This document shows positions 8,778 to 17,197 of a DNA stretch of 64,000 nt, one piece after another (within the stretch, counting starts at the first letter, position 1; each line of letters starts with the position of its first letter). The notes under the pieces were generated by a model. That model had not been told where the DNA came from. It did not search any database and saw only the letters and a list, made by a program, of their open reading frames with translations. The stretch comes from Streptomyces sp. S465. Lineage in GTDB: Bacteria > Actinomycetota > Actinomycetes > Streptomycetales > Streptomycetaceae. Position numbers and translations under genes: made by a program. The stretch spans positions 4,458,001-4,522,000 of the forward strand of contig NZ_CP114036.1 in assembly GCF_026898115.1 (NCBI RefSeq), in the 5' to 3' direction.

Positions 8778-11255
8778 ATGGATCCCGCAGCCGCAACCGC
8801 AGCCACAGACGCACTGGTCCAGGAACTCTTCGTCGCGGACGGACCGGTGGACCGGCCCGTCCGGCTCGCCTCCCTCGTCGCCTTCCAGGGCGACCACCGC
8901 ACGCTCACCGAACGGGACCTGCCCCGGATCGCCGCCGCGCTCGCCGAGGCGGAGCTGCGACGTACGGCGCGCCCAGGAGTCATCGGCGCGCTCGCCCGCA
9001 CCCTCCACTCCCTCGGCACCATCGACCTGGACGACGTACGGGCGGTACGCCTCGGCCCCGAAGCCTTCGCCCGGCATCTGGCCGTCGCCGCGCCCGACGC
9101 CGGGGAAGGGCTGGACCCGGACGAGGCCCGGCTGCACGCCTCCCTCCGGGAGGCCGTCGCCGCGCACATCCTGCGCTTCCTCACCCTCCGCTCCCGCTTC
9201 GTCGCGGCCGCCGAGGACGCCGCGTTCGAGGAGCGCTACGCCCAGGACATCGTGGCCGCCCACGACCACCTCACGATCTACGGCATCGACCTGGCCCACT
9301 CCCCCGACAGCTGGCCCCTGGACGCCGCCTACCTCAGCCTGGAGACCGAGACCGACGGGGGCAGCCCCAGCGCCCCCGCCGAGCAGGCCCTCGCCGGACG
9401 CGAAAGGGTGCTGCTGTGGGGCGTGGCCGGGGCGGGCAAGACCACGCTGGTGCAGCGGCTGGCGGTATCCGTGGCACGCGGCGACCTCCCGGCCCCGCTG
9501 GAGGGGCTGCGCGGACGGGTGCCGTTCGTACTCCCGGTGCGCCGCTTCCGCCACGACGGCAACGGCAACAGCAACAGCCACCGCAACGGCTTCCCGGAGC
9601 CCGACGCCTTCCTCTCCGCCGTCCGCTATCCGCACGCCGCCGCACAGCCCCCAGGATGGGCCGAACGCGTGCTGTCCGACGGGCGCGGCCTCCTCCTCGT
9701 GGACGGCGTGGACGAGGCCCCGGAACAGGCCCGCGAGCGGCTCCGCGAGGCACTGCGCGAGCTTCCGGCACGCTATCCGGGAAATGTTTGGCTGGTCACC
9801 TCGCGCCCCTCCGCCGTACGGGAGAACTGGCTGGCCTCGGAGCGCTTCACCGAGCTGAAACTCTCCCCGCTCAGCCGCGACGGCGTCACCGCGTTCATCC
9901 GGCGCTGGCACGAAGCAGCCCGCCAGGACATCACCGACCGGGCCGATCTGGACCGGCTGAGCGGTTACGAGGAAACGCTGCTGGACGCCGTAAGGATTAC
10001 CCGGGAGCTCGGCCGGCTGGCCACCAATCCGCTGATGTGCGGTCTGCTGTGCGCACTGCACCGGGACCGCCGCGGCTATCTGCCGCGCGGCCGTAAAGCC
10101 CTCTATGACGCGGCCCTTTCCATGCTGCTGGAACGGCGCGACCGTGAGCGCGCCATGCTGCCGCCGGATGGAATCGACCTCACCCAGGAACCGAAGATCC
10201 AGCTGTTGCAGAAGCTCGCGCACTGGATGCTCGTCAACGGCCGGTCCGAAATGGACCGGGCCACCGCGGTCGAGACGCTGGGCCGGCACCTGCCCGCCAT
10301 TCCGCACGCGGCGCGGCAGGGCGGACCGGAGGAGATCTACCGCCATCTGCTCAACCGGACCGGTCTATTGCGCGAGCCCACACCCGGGTCGGTCGATTTC
10401 GTGCACCGAACGTTCCAGGACTATCTCAGTGCGCGAGCGGTCGTGGAACGGCACGATTTCGACTTCCTGATCGACCACGCACACCTGGACGACTGGGAAG
10501 AAGTGATCAGAATGTCGGTGGCTCTCGCCCGCCCCGATGAATGCGGCTACCTCCTGGAGGGGCTGCTGGCGGCCCGTAAAGACGCCCGGCCGGTCCACGC
10601 CCGCCATCGCAAACTCCTGGCGGCCGCCTGTCTGGAACACGCGACGGAGCTGGACCCCGAGGTGCGTTCCCGGGTGCATCGCTATACCCGGGATCTGGTA
10701 CGCCCGACCTCGCTCGAAGCGGCCCGTGCGCTGGGCTGGATCGGGCCTATCGTGCTGGAAATGCTGCCCGATCCCAGCGGCGTATCCGATGAGGAAGCCC
10801 ACCGGCTGGCGGTCACCGCCACCTCGATAGCCGACGACCGCGCCATCGACTATCTGGTGCGGCTGCGGGACCGCGCCTCCTGGGCGGTACGGGCGCAGCT
10901 CGCGGGCGCCTGGCGGCGATATGACACCGACCGTTACGCCGACGAAATCATCGCCCATCTCGATGCGCGGGAACTCGACTTTCCGGTGTCGGACCTGGAG
11001 GAACTGCGGGCGCTGCGCCGGCTCGGCGGCCGCCCCTGCGTCCAGATAGCCGGGGCGTTCACCCCGGAGCAGCTGACCGAGGGCCTGGTGGCCGAGCGGC
11101 TGACCGAGCTGTGGCTCGCCTACGACCTCGGCGAGGACTTGGACCTGAGCTGGCTGGCTGCCTTCCCCCAGCTGCACACCCTGCGGCTGAGCCACCGCAA
11201 CGCGGAGGTGACCGGGGTCCCGGAGGGCGTCCAGGTCATCGTGACGGGGGCGTGA
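8778..11255 (+). CDS. NACHT-domain STAND NTPase
   Basis: This 825-residue protein is a STAND-class ATPase. An N-terminal alpha-helical region (about 1-190) without catalytic motifs resembles the NACHT-associated helical domains common in Streptomyces. The NACHT module has Walker A GVAGAGKTT (215-223), Walker B GLLLVDGVDEAP (304-315), the sensor stretch WLVTSRPSA and the winged-helix region with NPLMCGLLCALHRD. The phrase FVHRTFQDYLSARAVVE marks the end of the NACHT core. The C-terminal third is helical and ends in one leucine-rich-repeat-like stretch (LTELWLAYDL... LHTLRLSHRN). An Asn-rich insert (GNGNSNSHRNG, 261-271) interrupts the NTPase. Related bacterial NACHT proteins act in phage defence by sensing infection; that role is inferred. 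The start ATG at 8778 (MDPAAATAAT) follows GGGGGACGGGGCC. Its stop codon lies in a 24-bp tandem repeat. Confidence 0.87.
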   Translation: MDPAAATAATDALVQELFVADGPVDRPVRLASLVAFQGDHRTLTERDLPRIAAALAEAELRRTARPGVIGALARTLHSLGTIDLDDVRAVRLGPEAFARHLAVAAPDAGEGLDPDEARLHASLREAVAAHILRFLTLRSRFVAAAEDAAFEERYAQDIVAAHDHLTIYGIDLAHSPDSWPLDAAYLSLETETDGGSPSAPAEQALAGRERVLLWGVAGAGKTTLVQRLAVSVARGDLPAPLEGLRGRVPFVLPVRRFRHDGNGNSNSHRNGFPEPDAFLSAVRYPHAAAQPPGWAERVLSDGRGLLLVDGVDEAPEQARERLREALRELPARYPGNVWLVTSRPSAVRENWLASERFTELKLSPLSRDGVTAFIRRWHEAARQDITDRADLDRLSGYEETLLDAVRITRELGRLATNPLMCGLLCALHRDRRGYLPRGRKALYDAALSMLLERRDRERAMLPPDGIDLTQEPKIQLLQKLAHWMLVNGRSEMDRATAVETLGRHLPAIPHAARQGGPEEIYRHLLNRTGLLREPTPGSVDFVHRTFQDYLSARAVVERHDFDFLIDHAHLDDWEEVIRMSVALARPDECGYLLEGLLAARKDARPVHARHRKLLAAACLEHATELDPEVRSRVHRYTRDLVRPTSLEAARALGWIGPIVLEMLPDPSGVSDEEAHRLAVTATSIADDRAIDYLVRLRDRASWAVRAQLAGAWRRYDTDRYADEIIAHLDARELDFPVSDLEELRALRRLGGRPCVQIAGAFTPEQLTEGLVAERLTELWLAYDLGEDLDLSWLAAFPQLHTLRLSHRNAEVTGVPEGVQVIVTGA

Positions 11256-11320
11256 GGGGAGCCCCGGAGGCGACCGTGAGGGGAGCCCCGGAGGCGACCG
11301 TGAGGGGAGCCCCGGAGGCG
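11251..11320 (+). repeat. 24-bp tandem repeat, 2.9 copies, starting in the NACHT stop codon
   Basis: The unit CGTGAGGGGAGCCCCGGAGGCGAC occurs at 11251, 11275 and 11299 (last copy truncated). The first unit supplies the TGA of the NACHT gene, and each unit carries the same TGA in phase. The unit contains GGAGCCCCGGAGGC, able to fold. Confidence 0.85.
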
Positions 11321-11446
11321 CCCCGGAGGGTTCGGCCTCCCGGGGCGTCACAGGCCCCTCAGGGCGCGCCTACGCGGCACCCGCACAAAGCCCCGTACAA
11401 AGCCCCGCACAAAGCGGCACCCGCACAAGCGGCACCCGCACAAAAG

Positions 11447-11485
11447 GGGGCCGCCCCGGACCGGGGAACGGTCCGGGGCGGCCCC
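11447..11485 (-). terminator. clpC terminator hairpin
   Basis: A perfect 16-bp GC-rich stem (GGGGCCGCCCCGGACC and complement) with a 7-nt loop lies 21 nt beyond the clpC stop. Convergent transcription from the NACHT gene would also meet it. Confidence 0.8.
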
Positions 11486-11506
11486 GAGGCGAGAGACGGC
11501 TCCGCG

Positions 11507-14032
11507 TCACGCCTCCTTGCTGAGGTTCGGGCCCGCGCCACCGGCGGCGGACTCGATCGGCGGAGTGTCCGGCAGCGCGGCCTTCTCCTCGCCGCGGAAG
11601 GTGAACTTCTTCTCCTCACCCTCGCCCTCGGTGTCCACGACCACGATGTGGCCCGGACGCAGCTCACCGAAGAGGATCTTCTCCGAGAGCACGTCCTCGA
11701 CCTCGCGCTGGATCGTCCGGCGCAGCGGCCGGGCGCCCAGGACCGGGTCGTAGCCCCGCTTGGCCAGCAGCTTCTTGGCCTCGCCACTGAGTTCGATGCC
11801 CATGTCGCGGTCCTTGAGCCGCTCGTCCACCTTGGCGATCATGAGGTCGACGATCTGGATGATGTCGCTCTCGGTGAGCTGGTGGAAGACGACGGTGTCG
11901 TCGACACGGTTCAGGAACTCCGGCCGGAAGTGCTGCTTCAGCTCCTCGTTGACCTTGGCCTTCATCCGCTCGTAGCCGGTCTTCACATCGCCCTGGGCGG
12001 CGAAGCCCAGGTTGAAGCCCTTGGAGATGTCCCGGGTGCCGAGGTTGGTGGTCATGATGATCACCGTGTTCTTGAAGTCCACGACCCGGCCCTGGGAGTC
12101 GGTCAGCCGACCGTCCTCCAGGATCTGGAGCAGCGAGTTGAAGATGTCCGGGTGGGCCTTCTCGACCTCGTCGAAGAGGACCACGGAGAACGGCTTGCGG
12201 CGCACCTTCTCGGTGAGCTGGCCGCCCTCCTCGTAGCCCACGTATCCGGGCGGGGAGCCGAAGAGCCGCGAGACGGTGTGCTTCTCGCTGAACTCCGACA
12301 TGTCGAGCGAGATCATCGCGTCCTCGTCGCCGAAGAGGAACTCGGCGAGGGTCTTGCTGAGCTCGGTCTTACCGACACCGGACGGGCCCGCGAAGATGAA
12401 CGAGCCGCCGGGGCGCTTGGGGTCCTTGAGGCCCGCACGGGTGCGCCGGATGGCCTGGGAGAGCGCCTTGATGGCGTCCTTCTGGCCGATGACGCGCTTG
12501 TGCAGCTCGTCCTCCATGCGCAGCAGCCGGGAGGACTCCTCCTCGGTCAGCTTGAAGACCGGGATACCGGTGGCCGTGGCCAGGACCTCGGCGATCAGCT
12601 CCTCGTCGACCTCGGCGACGACGTCCATGTCGCCGGCCTTCCACTCCTTCTCCCGCTTCGCCTTGGCGGCCAGGAGCTGCTTCTCCTTGTCCCGCAGGCC
12701 CGCGGCCATCTCGAAGTCCTGCGAGTCGATCGCGGACTCCTTCTCCCGGCGCACATCGGCGATCTTCTCGTCGAATTCGCGCAGGTCCGGCGGTGCGGTC
12801 ATCCGGCGGATCCGCATCCGGGAACCGGCCTCGTCGATCAGGTCGATCGCCTTGTCCGGCAGGAAGCGGTCCGAGATGTAGCGGTCGGCCAGGGTGGCGG
12901 CCGCGACCAGGGCGGAGTCCGTGATCGAGACGCGGTGGTGCGCCTCGTAGCGGTCCCGCAGGCCCTTGAGGATCTCGATGGTGTGGGGCAGCGACGGCTC
13001 GGCGACCTGGATGGGCTGGAAGCGGCGCTCCAGGGCCGCGTCCTTCTCCAGGTACTTGCGGTACTCGTCGAGCGTGGTCGCGCCAATGGTCTGGAGCTCG
13101 CCCCGCGCCAGCATCGGCTTGAGGATGCTCGCGGCATCGATCGCGCCCTCGGCGGCGCCCGCACCCACCAGGGTGTGGAGCTCGTCGATGAACAGGATGA
13201 TGTCGCCGCGGGTGCGGATCTCCTTGAGCACCTTCTTCAGGCGCTCCTCGAAGTCACCGCGGTAGCGGGAGCCGGCGACCAGGGCGCCCAGGTCGAGGGT
13301 GTAGAGGTGCTTGTCCTTGAGGGTCTCGGGCACCTCGCCCTTGACGATGGCCTGGGCCAGTCCCTCGACGACCGCCGTCTTACCGACGCCGGGCTCGCCG
13401 ATGAGGACCGGGTTGTTCTTGGTACGGCGCGAGAGCACCTGCATGACCCGCTCGATCTCCTTCTCGCGCCCGATGACCGGGTCGAGCTTGGATTCGCGGG
13501 CCGCCTGGGTGAGGTTGCGGCCGAACTGGTCCAGGACGAGCGAGGTGGAGGGAGTGCCCTCCGCCGGGCCGCCGGCGGTGGCGGCCTCCTTGCCCTGGTA
13601 GCCGGAGAGCAGCTGGATGACCTGCTGCCGCACCCGGTTCAGATCGGCGCCCAGCTTCACGAGGACCTGGGCGGCGACGCCCTCGCCCTCGCGGATCAGG
13701 CCGAGCAGGATGTGCTCCGTACCGATGTAGTTGTGGCCGAGCTGAAGGGCCTCGCGGAGCGACAGCTCCAGGACCTTCTTGGCACGGGGGGTGAAGGGGA
13801 TGTGCCCGGACGGGGCCTGCTGGCCCTGGCCGATGATCTCCTCCACCTGCTGGCGGACCGCCTCGAGCGAAATCCCGAGGCTCTCCAGGGCCTTAGCGGC
13901 GACACCCTCACCCTCGTGGATCAGGCCCAGGAGAATGTGTTCGGTGCCGATGTAGTTGTGGTTGAGCATCCGGGCCTCTTCCTGAGCCAGGACGACAACC
14001 CGCCGCGCGCGGTCGGTGAACCTCTCGAACAT
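11507..14032 (-). CDS. clpC: ATP-dependent Clp protease ATP-binding subunit ClpC
   Basis: ClpC is the Hsp100 unfoldase that feeds substrates to ClpP in the cytoplasm. The 841-residue product has the paired Clp N repeats (residues 1-145, each with NYIGTEHILLGLI), the first AAA+ module with Walker A GEPGVGKT (212-219) and Walker B-type LFIDELHTL, the UVR motif region in the middle domain (FEMAAGLRDKEKQLL), the second AAA+ module with GPSGVGKT, and the VGF-type ClpP loop region in the C-terminal half. The ATG at 14032 (MFERFTDRARR) matches the universal ClpC start and follows GAGGAG; an in-frame codon 63 nt upstream is rejected. Regulation by ClgR is suggested by a box about 235 bp upstream. A hairpin terminator follows. 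Confidence 0.98.
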   Translation of the reverse strand: MFERFTDRARRVVVLAQEEARMLNHNYIGTEHILLGLIHEGEGVAAKALESLGISLEAVRQQVEEIIGQGQQAPSGHIPFTPRAKKVLELSLREALQLGHNYIGTEHILLGLIREGEGVAAQVLVKLGADLNRVRQQVIQLLSGYQGKEAATAGGPAEGTPSTSLVLDQFGRNLTQAARESKLDPVIGREKEIERVMQVLSRRTKNNPVLIGEPGVGKTAVVEGLAQAIVKGEVPETLKDKHLYTLDLGALVAGSRYRGDFEERLKKVLKEIRTRGDIILFIDELHTLVGAGAAEGAIDAASILKPMLARGELQTIGATTLDEYRKYLEKDAALERRFQPIQVAEPSLPHTIEILKGLRDRYEAHHRVSITDSALVAAATLADRYISDRFLPDKAIDLIDEAGSRMRIRRMTAPPDLREFDEKIADVRREKESAIDSQDFEMAAGLRDKEKQLLAAKAKREKEWKAGDMDVVAEVDEELIAEVLATATGIPVFKLTEEESSRLLRMEDELHKRVIGQKDAIKALSQAIRRTRAGLKDPKRPGGSFIFAGPSGVGKTELSKTLAEFLFGDEDAMISLDMSEFSEKHTVSRLFGSPPGYVGYEEGGQLTEKVRRKPFSVVLFDEVEKAHPDIFNSLLQILEDGRLTDSQGRVVDFKNTVIIMTTNLGTRDISKGFNLGFAAQGDVKTGYERMKAKVNEELKQHFRPEFLNRVDDTVVFHQLTESDIIQIVDLMIAKVDERLKDRDMGIELSGEAKKLLAKRGYDPVLGARPLRRTIQREVEDVLSEKILFGELRPGHIVVVDTEGEGEEKKFTFRGEEKAALPDTPPIESAAGGAGPNLSKEA

Positions 14033-14523
14033 CGTTAATCGCTCCTCAGAGCGGTCAGAAAGATCGGGGACGATCCCCTCCCTGTCCTTCCGCATGCTAG
14101 TCCCGCAACCCGGGACAGCTCATTCCAACTGCCGACAACCGTCCGGATCACCCCCGCTCGCACGGGGCAAACAGCCACTGGCCAATGCCCGAACAGCCGA
14201 CACCTGCTTCAACCCGATGGTGCGAGACGATGTTCCCGCAGGCCAGGCATCTACGCCGACCGCCAGTACGCCGATGGCGAACGCCGCTTTCTCCTGACAC
14301 GCGGACCGCCCCTCCCCACTAGGGATGTCTTACCCGCAAGCACAGATACTCCATGCCGCACGGGCCGGTTCCATCCGCTACGGGCGAACAACCTTGCGCC
14401 CGTTCACCACCCCTGTAGGGGCCCTTTCGGGCACGGTGTGCGCAGAGGCCCGTACGGACCGTGATGACCCGGGTGACCCATGGCGTACGTAACCAAGCGG
14501 GTGGGCGGGACGTTCTGCCGGGC
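14033..14523. other. clpC / SCO3374-like divergent intergenic region
   Basis: This 490-bp gap separates clpC (leftward) from the small gene at 14524 (rightward). It contains the clpC promoter region, the candidate ClgR box at 14266-14283, and a short CCCCTGTAGGGG hairpin near 14410. No convincing reading frame is present. Confidence 0.5.
14266..14283 (-). promoter_or_regulatory. Candidate ClgR operator upstream of clpC
   Basis: On the minus strand the sequence reads CGTTCGCCATCGGCGTAC. It fits the actinobacterial ClgR pattern of CGC, five bases, GCG with flanking TT before and TAC after, deviating at the central A and at the first W. Regulation of clp genes by ClgR is established in Streptomyces and Corynebacterium; binding here is inferred. 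Confidence 0.4.
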
Positions 14524-15117
14524 ATGATCCCCAGGGCTCACGGCGTGCGGCGGTCCGCACCGGCCGCCTTGTCACGCTGGTACGAGCGGGAGCTGGGCTG
14601 GCCGACGGCCGGCAGCGATCCCGTCGAGCTGCTCACGGGGGTGGCCTTCGACGTCATCGAGCTGCCGGCCGTGGCCGGTTTCGCGATGCTGAGGCGCGTG
14701 CCGCGGACCGGTCCGGTCGCGGTGGAGGGCGCCTGGATGCGGCTTCTGGTGGCCGCCGGCTGCGCCGACGAGCTGCCGGGGCTGCTCGACTGGCTGGAGT
14801 GGGGCGGTGTGCCCCTGGACCTGAGCGCGATCGGGGCCGGAGGCCGGATCACCGCTCCCTGCCGCGCCTCCTCCTGGCCCCTGCCCCTGGCCGCCGGGGC
14901 GCCCGGTGAACGGTGCCGGCAGGAGGCCGCCGTATGGCTGCGACCTCCCGACCCGAAGGGCGAGGTGGAGCCGACGCTGCCGAGGACAGGCTTCGGGGGC
15001 GATGGGGGCGCCCCCGATCTTGTGCGGCTCGTGGGTGCGGCGGCCACCGAGTGCCACCGAGCCCGATTGCTGCGCGCCCGGCCGCTGCCCAGGCAGCGGC
15101 GAGCCGGGGAAGGCTGA
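14524..15117 (+). CDS. SCO3374-like conserved hypothetical protein
   Basis: This 197-residue protein is of the type found between clpC and lsr2 in Streptomyces (SCO3374 family by position and general look). It starts with SRWYERELGWPTAG, a phrase also seen in the N-terminal part of bifunctional primase/polymerase-like proteins, followed by VELLTGVAFDVIELPA and RAASWPLPL-like segments. No catalytic residues can be named, and function is unknown. The C-terminus is short and basic (LLRARPLPRQRR). The start is uncertain: ATG at 14524 is used here, but GTG at 14461 and ATG at 14464 are in frame. It ends only 5 bp from the lsr2 stop, so the two genes are convergent and almost touching. Confidence 0.65.
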   Translation: MIPRAHGVRRSAPAALSRWYERELGWPTAGSDPVELLTGVAFDVIELPAVAGFAMLRRVPRTGPVAVEGAWMRLLVAAGCADELPGLLDWLEWGGVPLDLSAIGAGGRITAPCRASSWPLPLAAGAPGERCRQEAAVWLRPPDPKGEVEPTLPRTGFGGDGGAPDLVRLVGAAATECHRARLLRARPLPRQRRAGEG

Positions 15118-15122
15118 CGCGC

Positions 15123-15458
15123 TCAGCCGTTGGCCTTCTCGTACGCCTCACGAACGGTCGCCGGGACACGGCCGCGGTCGTTGACCTCGTAGCCGTTCTC
15201 CTTCGCCCAGGCGCGGATCTTCGCGGTGTCCTGGCTGCCGCCCGACGCCACGCGCGTCTTGCCGCGGCCGCCGGAGGCCCGGCCACCGGTGCGCCGGCCG
15301 CCCTTGGTGTAGGGCTCCAGTGCGTCACGGAGCTTGTCCGCGTTGGCGGTGGTGAGGTCGATCTCGTAGCTCTTGCCGTCCAGCGCGAACGTCACGGTCT
15401 CGTCCGCCTCGCCGCCGTCGAGGTCGTCGACAAGAAGGACCTGAACCTTCTGTGCCAT
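15123..15458 (-). CDS. lsr2: Nucleoid-associated silencer Lsr2
   Basis: Lsr2 is the actinobacterial H-NS analogue: it bridges DNA, prefers AT-rich tracts and silences acquired and specialised-metabolite genes. The 111-residue product has the N-terminal oligomerisation domain (residues 1-60, MAQKVQVLLVDDLDG... VTFALDGKSYEIDL), a basic Gly/Arg linker with GGRASGGRGKTR, and the C-terminal DNA-binding domain (IRAWAKENGYEVNDRGRVPATVREAYEKA) holding the AT-hook-like RGR loop. ATG at 15458 is preceded by AAAGGAA. It is convergent with the SCO3374-like gene and has its own 220-bp upstream region. Confidence 0.97.
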   Translation of the reverse strand: MAQKVQVLLVDDLDGGEADETVTFALDGKSYEIDLTTANADKLRDALEPYTKGGRRTGGRASGGRGKTRVASGGSQDTAKIRAWAKENGYEVNDRGRVPATVREAYEKANG

Positions 15459-15679
15459 GGGGTTCCTTTCAGGGAAAACCGGGGGGCTCGGGGCGCGGCC
15501 TTAGCCGCTGATGACTCACCCCCCAGGTAATTACACTACGGGAGAATAGGAAACCGCTTTTCCCGGAAAAACACAAACCCCCCGGGAAGGTTCGACCGAT
15601 CGACCAAGCGGGAAGGCTCATGGAAGGCGATGTTCCGGAGCTATGTGATAGGGGAGCGATTCGGACATAGGGCCCGCGA

Positions 15680-16201
15680 TCACAGTTGCAGAAGCATCCG
15701 GCTGTTGCCAAGGGTGTTCGGCTTCACCCGTTCGAGACCAAGGAACTCGGCGACGCCCTCGTCATAGGAACGCAGGAGCTCGCTGTAGACATCGCCGTCG
15801 ACCGGCGTCTCGCCGATCTCCACGAAGCCGTGCTTGGTGAAGAAGTCGACTTCGAAGGTGAGGCAGAAAATGCGCCGCACGCCCAGCCAGCGGGCCGTCT
15901 GCAACAGCTTGTCGAGCACCACGTGGCCTACGCCGCTGCCCTTGAGAGACCGATCGACGGCGAGAGTGCGGACCTCCGCGAGGTCTTCCCACATGACGTG
16001 CAGCGCGCCGCAGCCAATGACCTCACCGTCCTCGTCGCGCTCGGCGACCCAGAACTCCTGGATGTCCTCGTAAAGCGTCACGGTGGCTTTGTCGAGCAGG
16101 ATGCCATCGGCCACGTAGGAGTCGATGAGTCGGCGCACCGCCCGTACATCGCTGGTCCGGGCACGGCGGACGGTGACTACTTTTGATAGTGCTGAGGACA
16201 T
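15680..16201 (-). CDS. Amino-acid N-acetyltransferase (ArgA-like GNAT)
   Basis: This 173-residue single-domain GNAT belongs to the short class of N-acetylglutamate synthases seen in actinobacteria, which start arginine synthesis by acetylating glutamate. Visible features are VRRARTSDVRAVRRLIDSY at the N-terminus, AERDEDGEVIGCGALHVMWEDLAEVRTLAVDRSLKGSGVGHVVLDKLL with the acetyl-CoA loop, and the family-typical FCLTFEVDFFTKHGFVEIGETPVDGDVYSELLRSYDEGVAEFLGLERVKPNTLGNSRMLLQL tail (shown here in outline: LTFEVDFF, GDVYSELLRSYDEGV, NTLGNSRML). It is alone on the minus strand after the BlaI gene with a 22-bp gap, so the two may be cotranscribed. Substrate is inferred from the family. Confidence 0.85.
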   Translation of the reverse strand: MSSALSKVVTVRRARTSDVRAVRRLIDSYVADGILLDKATVTLYEDIQEFWVAERDEDGEVIGCGALHVMWEDLAEVRTLAVDRSLKGSGVGHVVLDKLLQTARWLGVRRIFCLTFEVDFFTKHGFVEIGETPVDGDVYSELLRSYDEGVAEFLGLERVKPNTLGNSRMLLQL

Positions 16202-16223
16202 GACCGGACGCTATCGCCCCGGG

Positions 16224-16619
16224 TCATCGCCCCGACTCACCGGGGCTCTCCCCCGGCTCCCCCAGTTGTGCGACGCGCATGGCATCCCGTAGTGCGTCGC
16301 GCTGCTCTTCGGACATCATCCCGAAGAACGCGACGAGGGCGGCCGCGGGGTTGTCACTGGCCGACCACGCTTCGTTCATCAGTGCGGCCGAGTAGGCGGC
16401 GCGGGTGGAGACCGCCGCATATCGATAGGCGCGGCCTTCCACCTCCCGGCGCAGCCAGCCCTTGTGATGGAGGTTGTCCATTACGGTCATGACCGTGGTG
16501 TAGGCGATCGAGCGTTCCCGCTGAAGGTCTTCCAGGACTTCCCGGACCGTGACCGGGCGGTTCCACTTCCACACCCGCGTCATGACCGCGTCTTCGAGAT
16601 CTCCCAATGGCCTAGGCAC
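16224..16619 (-). CDS. BlaI/MecI/CopY-family transcriptional repressor
   Basis: The 131-residue product is a winged-helix repressor of the BlaI family. Residues 1-80 hold the helix-turn-helix (LGDLEDAVMTRVWKW... VREVLEDLQRERSIAYTTVMTVMDNLHHKGWLRREVEGRAYRY in outline: AYTTVMTVMDNL is the recognition helix). The C-terminal half (ALMNEAWSASDNPAAALVAFFGMMS) is the dimerisation region. The GTG at 16619 gives the family-typical PRPLGDLEDAV start; the longer frame to 16733 would run through a terminator hairpin and is rejected. A TATTAT hexamer lies just before the GTG, so the message may be leaderless. No partner BlaR-type protease is adjacent in this window, so the target is unknown. Confidence 0.85.
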   Translation of the reverse strand: MPRPLGDLEDAVMTRVWKWNRPVTVREVLEDLQRERSIAYTTVMTVMDNLHHKGWLRREVEGRAYRYAAVSTRAAYSAALMNEAWSASDNPAAALVAFFGMMSEEQRDALRDAMRVAQLGEPGESPGESGR

Positions 16620-16685
16620 ACCGAGAATAATAGTGGGAGATGCCCCGAATGTCGGGATGTCCGGGATGTTTGCCTGGAAAAGACA

Positions 16686-16716
16686 CACGCCCCGGACGCG
16701 GTGCGTCCGGGGCGTG
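16686..16716 (-). terminator. Hairpin terminator between the small membrane protein and the BlaI gene
   Basis: A perfect 14-bp stem (CACGCCCCGGACGC and complement) with a 3-nt loop lies 71 nt beyond the stop of the small membrane protein gene and 67 nt before the BlaI start. Confidence 0.75.
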
Positions 16717-16786
16717 GTGCGGTGTGGTCCCATGTGCCGCGGCGTACCGCGGCCGTGGTGTGCGCGGTGGCGTCAGATCGGCTTGA

Positions 16787-16969
16787 TCAGGACGCTTCAC
16801 GCGCCGAGGCCGGGCCCTCCGCCTCGGCGCGGGCCGCCAGCGCGGCGTCCACCGCGGCGTCCTCCTTGGCCTTGTTGGCGCCGCCCTGGCTCTTCACCAT
16901 CGTCACGATGAGCGCGGTGAAGGCCACGGCCATCACGACGGGCGGGACCAGCGCGGAGACGTAATCCAT
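16787..16969 (-). CDS. Small single-span membrane protein
   Basis: A 60-residue protein with one transmembrane helix near the N-terminus (VSALVPPVVMAVAFTALIVTMV, about residues 4-25) and a hydrophilic Ala/Glu-rich tail (KAKEDAAVDAALAARAEAEG). ATG at 16969 has AGGAGG ten bases upstream, which decides the start. Proteins of this size and shape are widespread in Streptomyces; no function is known. It lies on its own between two terminators or gaps. Confidence 0.75.
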   Translation of the reverse strand: MDYVSALVPPVVMAVAFTALIVTMVKSQGGANKAKEDAAVDAALAARAEAEGPASAREAS

Positions 16970-17197
16970 GGCTCTCGGCCTCCTTTTGCTCGAGACCACC
17001 AGGTTACGCGGCCCGCCGCGGCCGGCCGGAGCCGGGCACCCGCCCCGGACGTGGCGGCCCGGGGCCCGAGGGCCGGGGCGGGCGCCGGTGCGGGGATCGG
17101 CCCCGGGACCAGGCGGAACGGCCCCGGCGACCGGCCCAGGGCCCGTTCATCGGTCATCTGCCGCCTGCCCCCCCTGCCACCGGTCACCGGTCACCTG

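Noticed and set aside
11111..14038. 975-residue plus-strand frame covering clpC
   Set aside because: Antisense of clpC; the minus-strand protein is unmistakable.
15469..15711. Possible 80-residue minus-strand gene before lsr2
   Set aside because: It overlaps the lsr2 promoter and the end of the ArgA-like gene, without codon bias.
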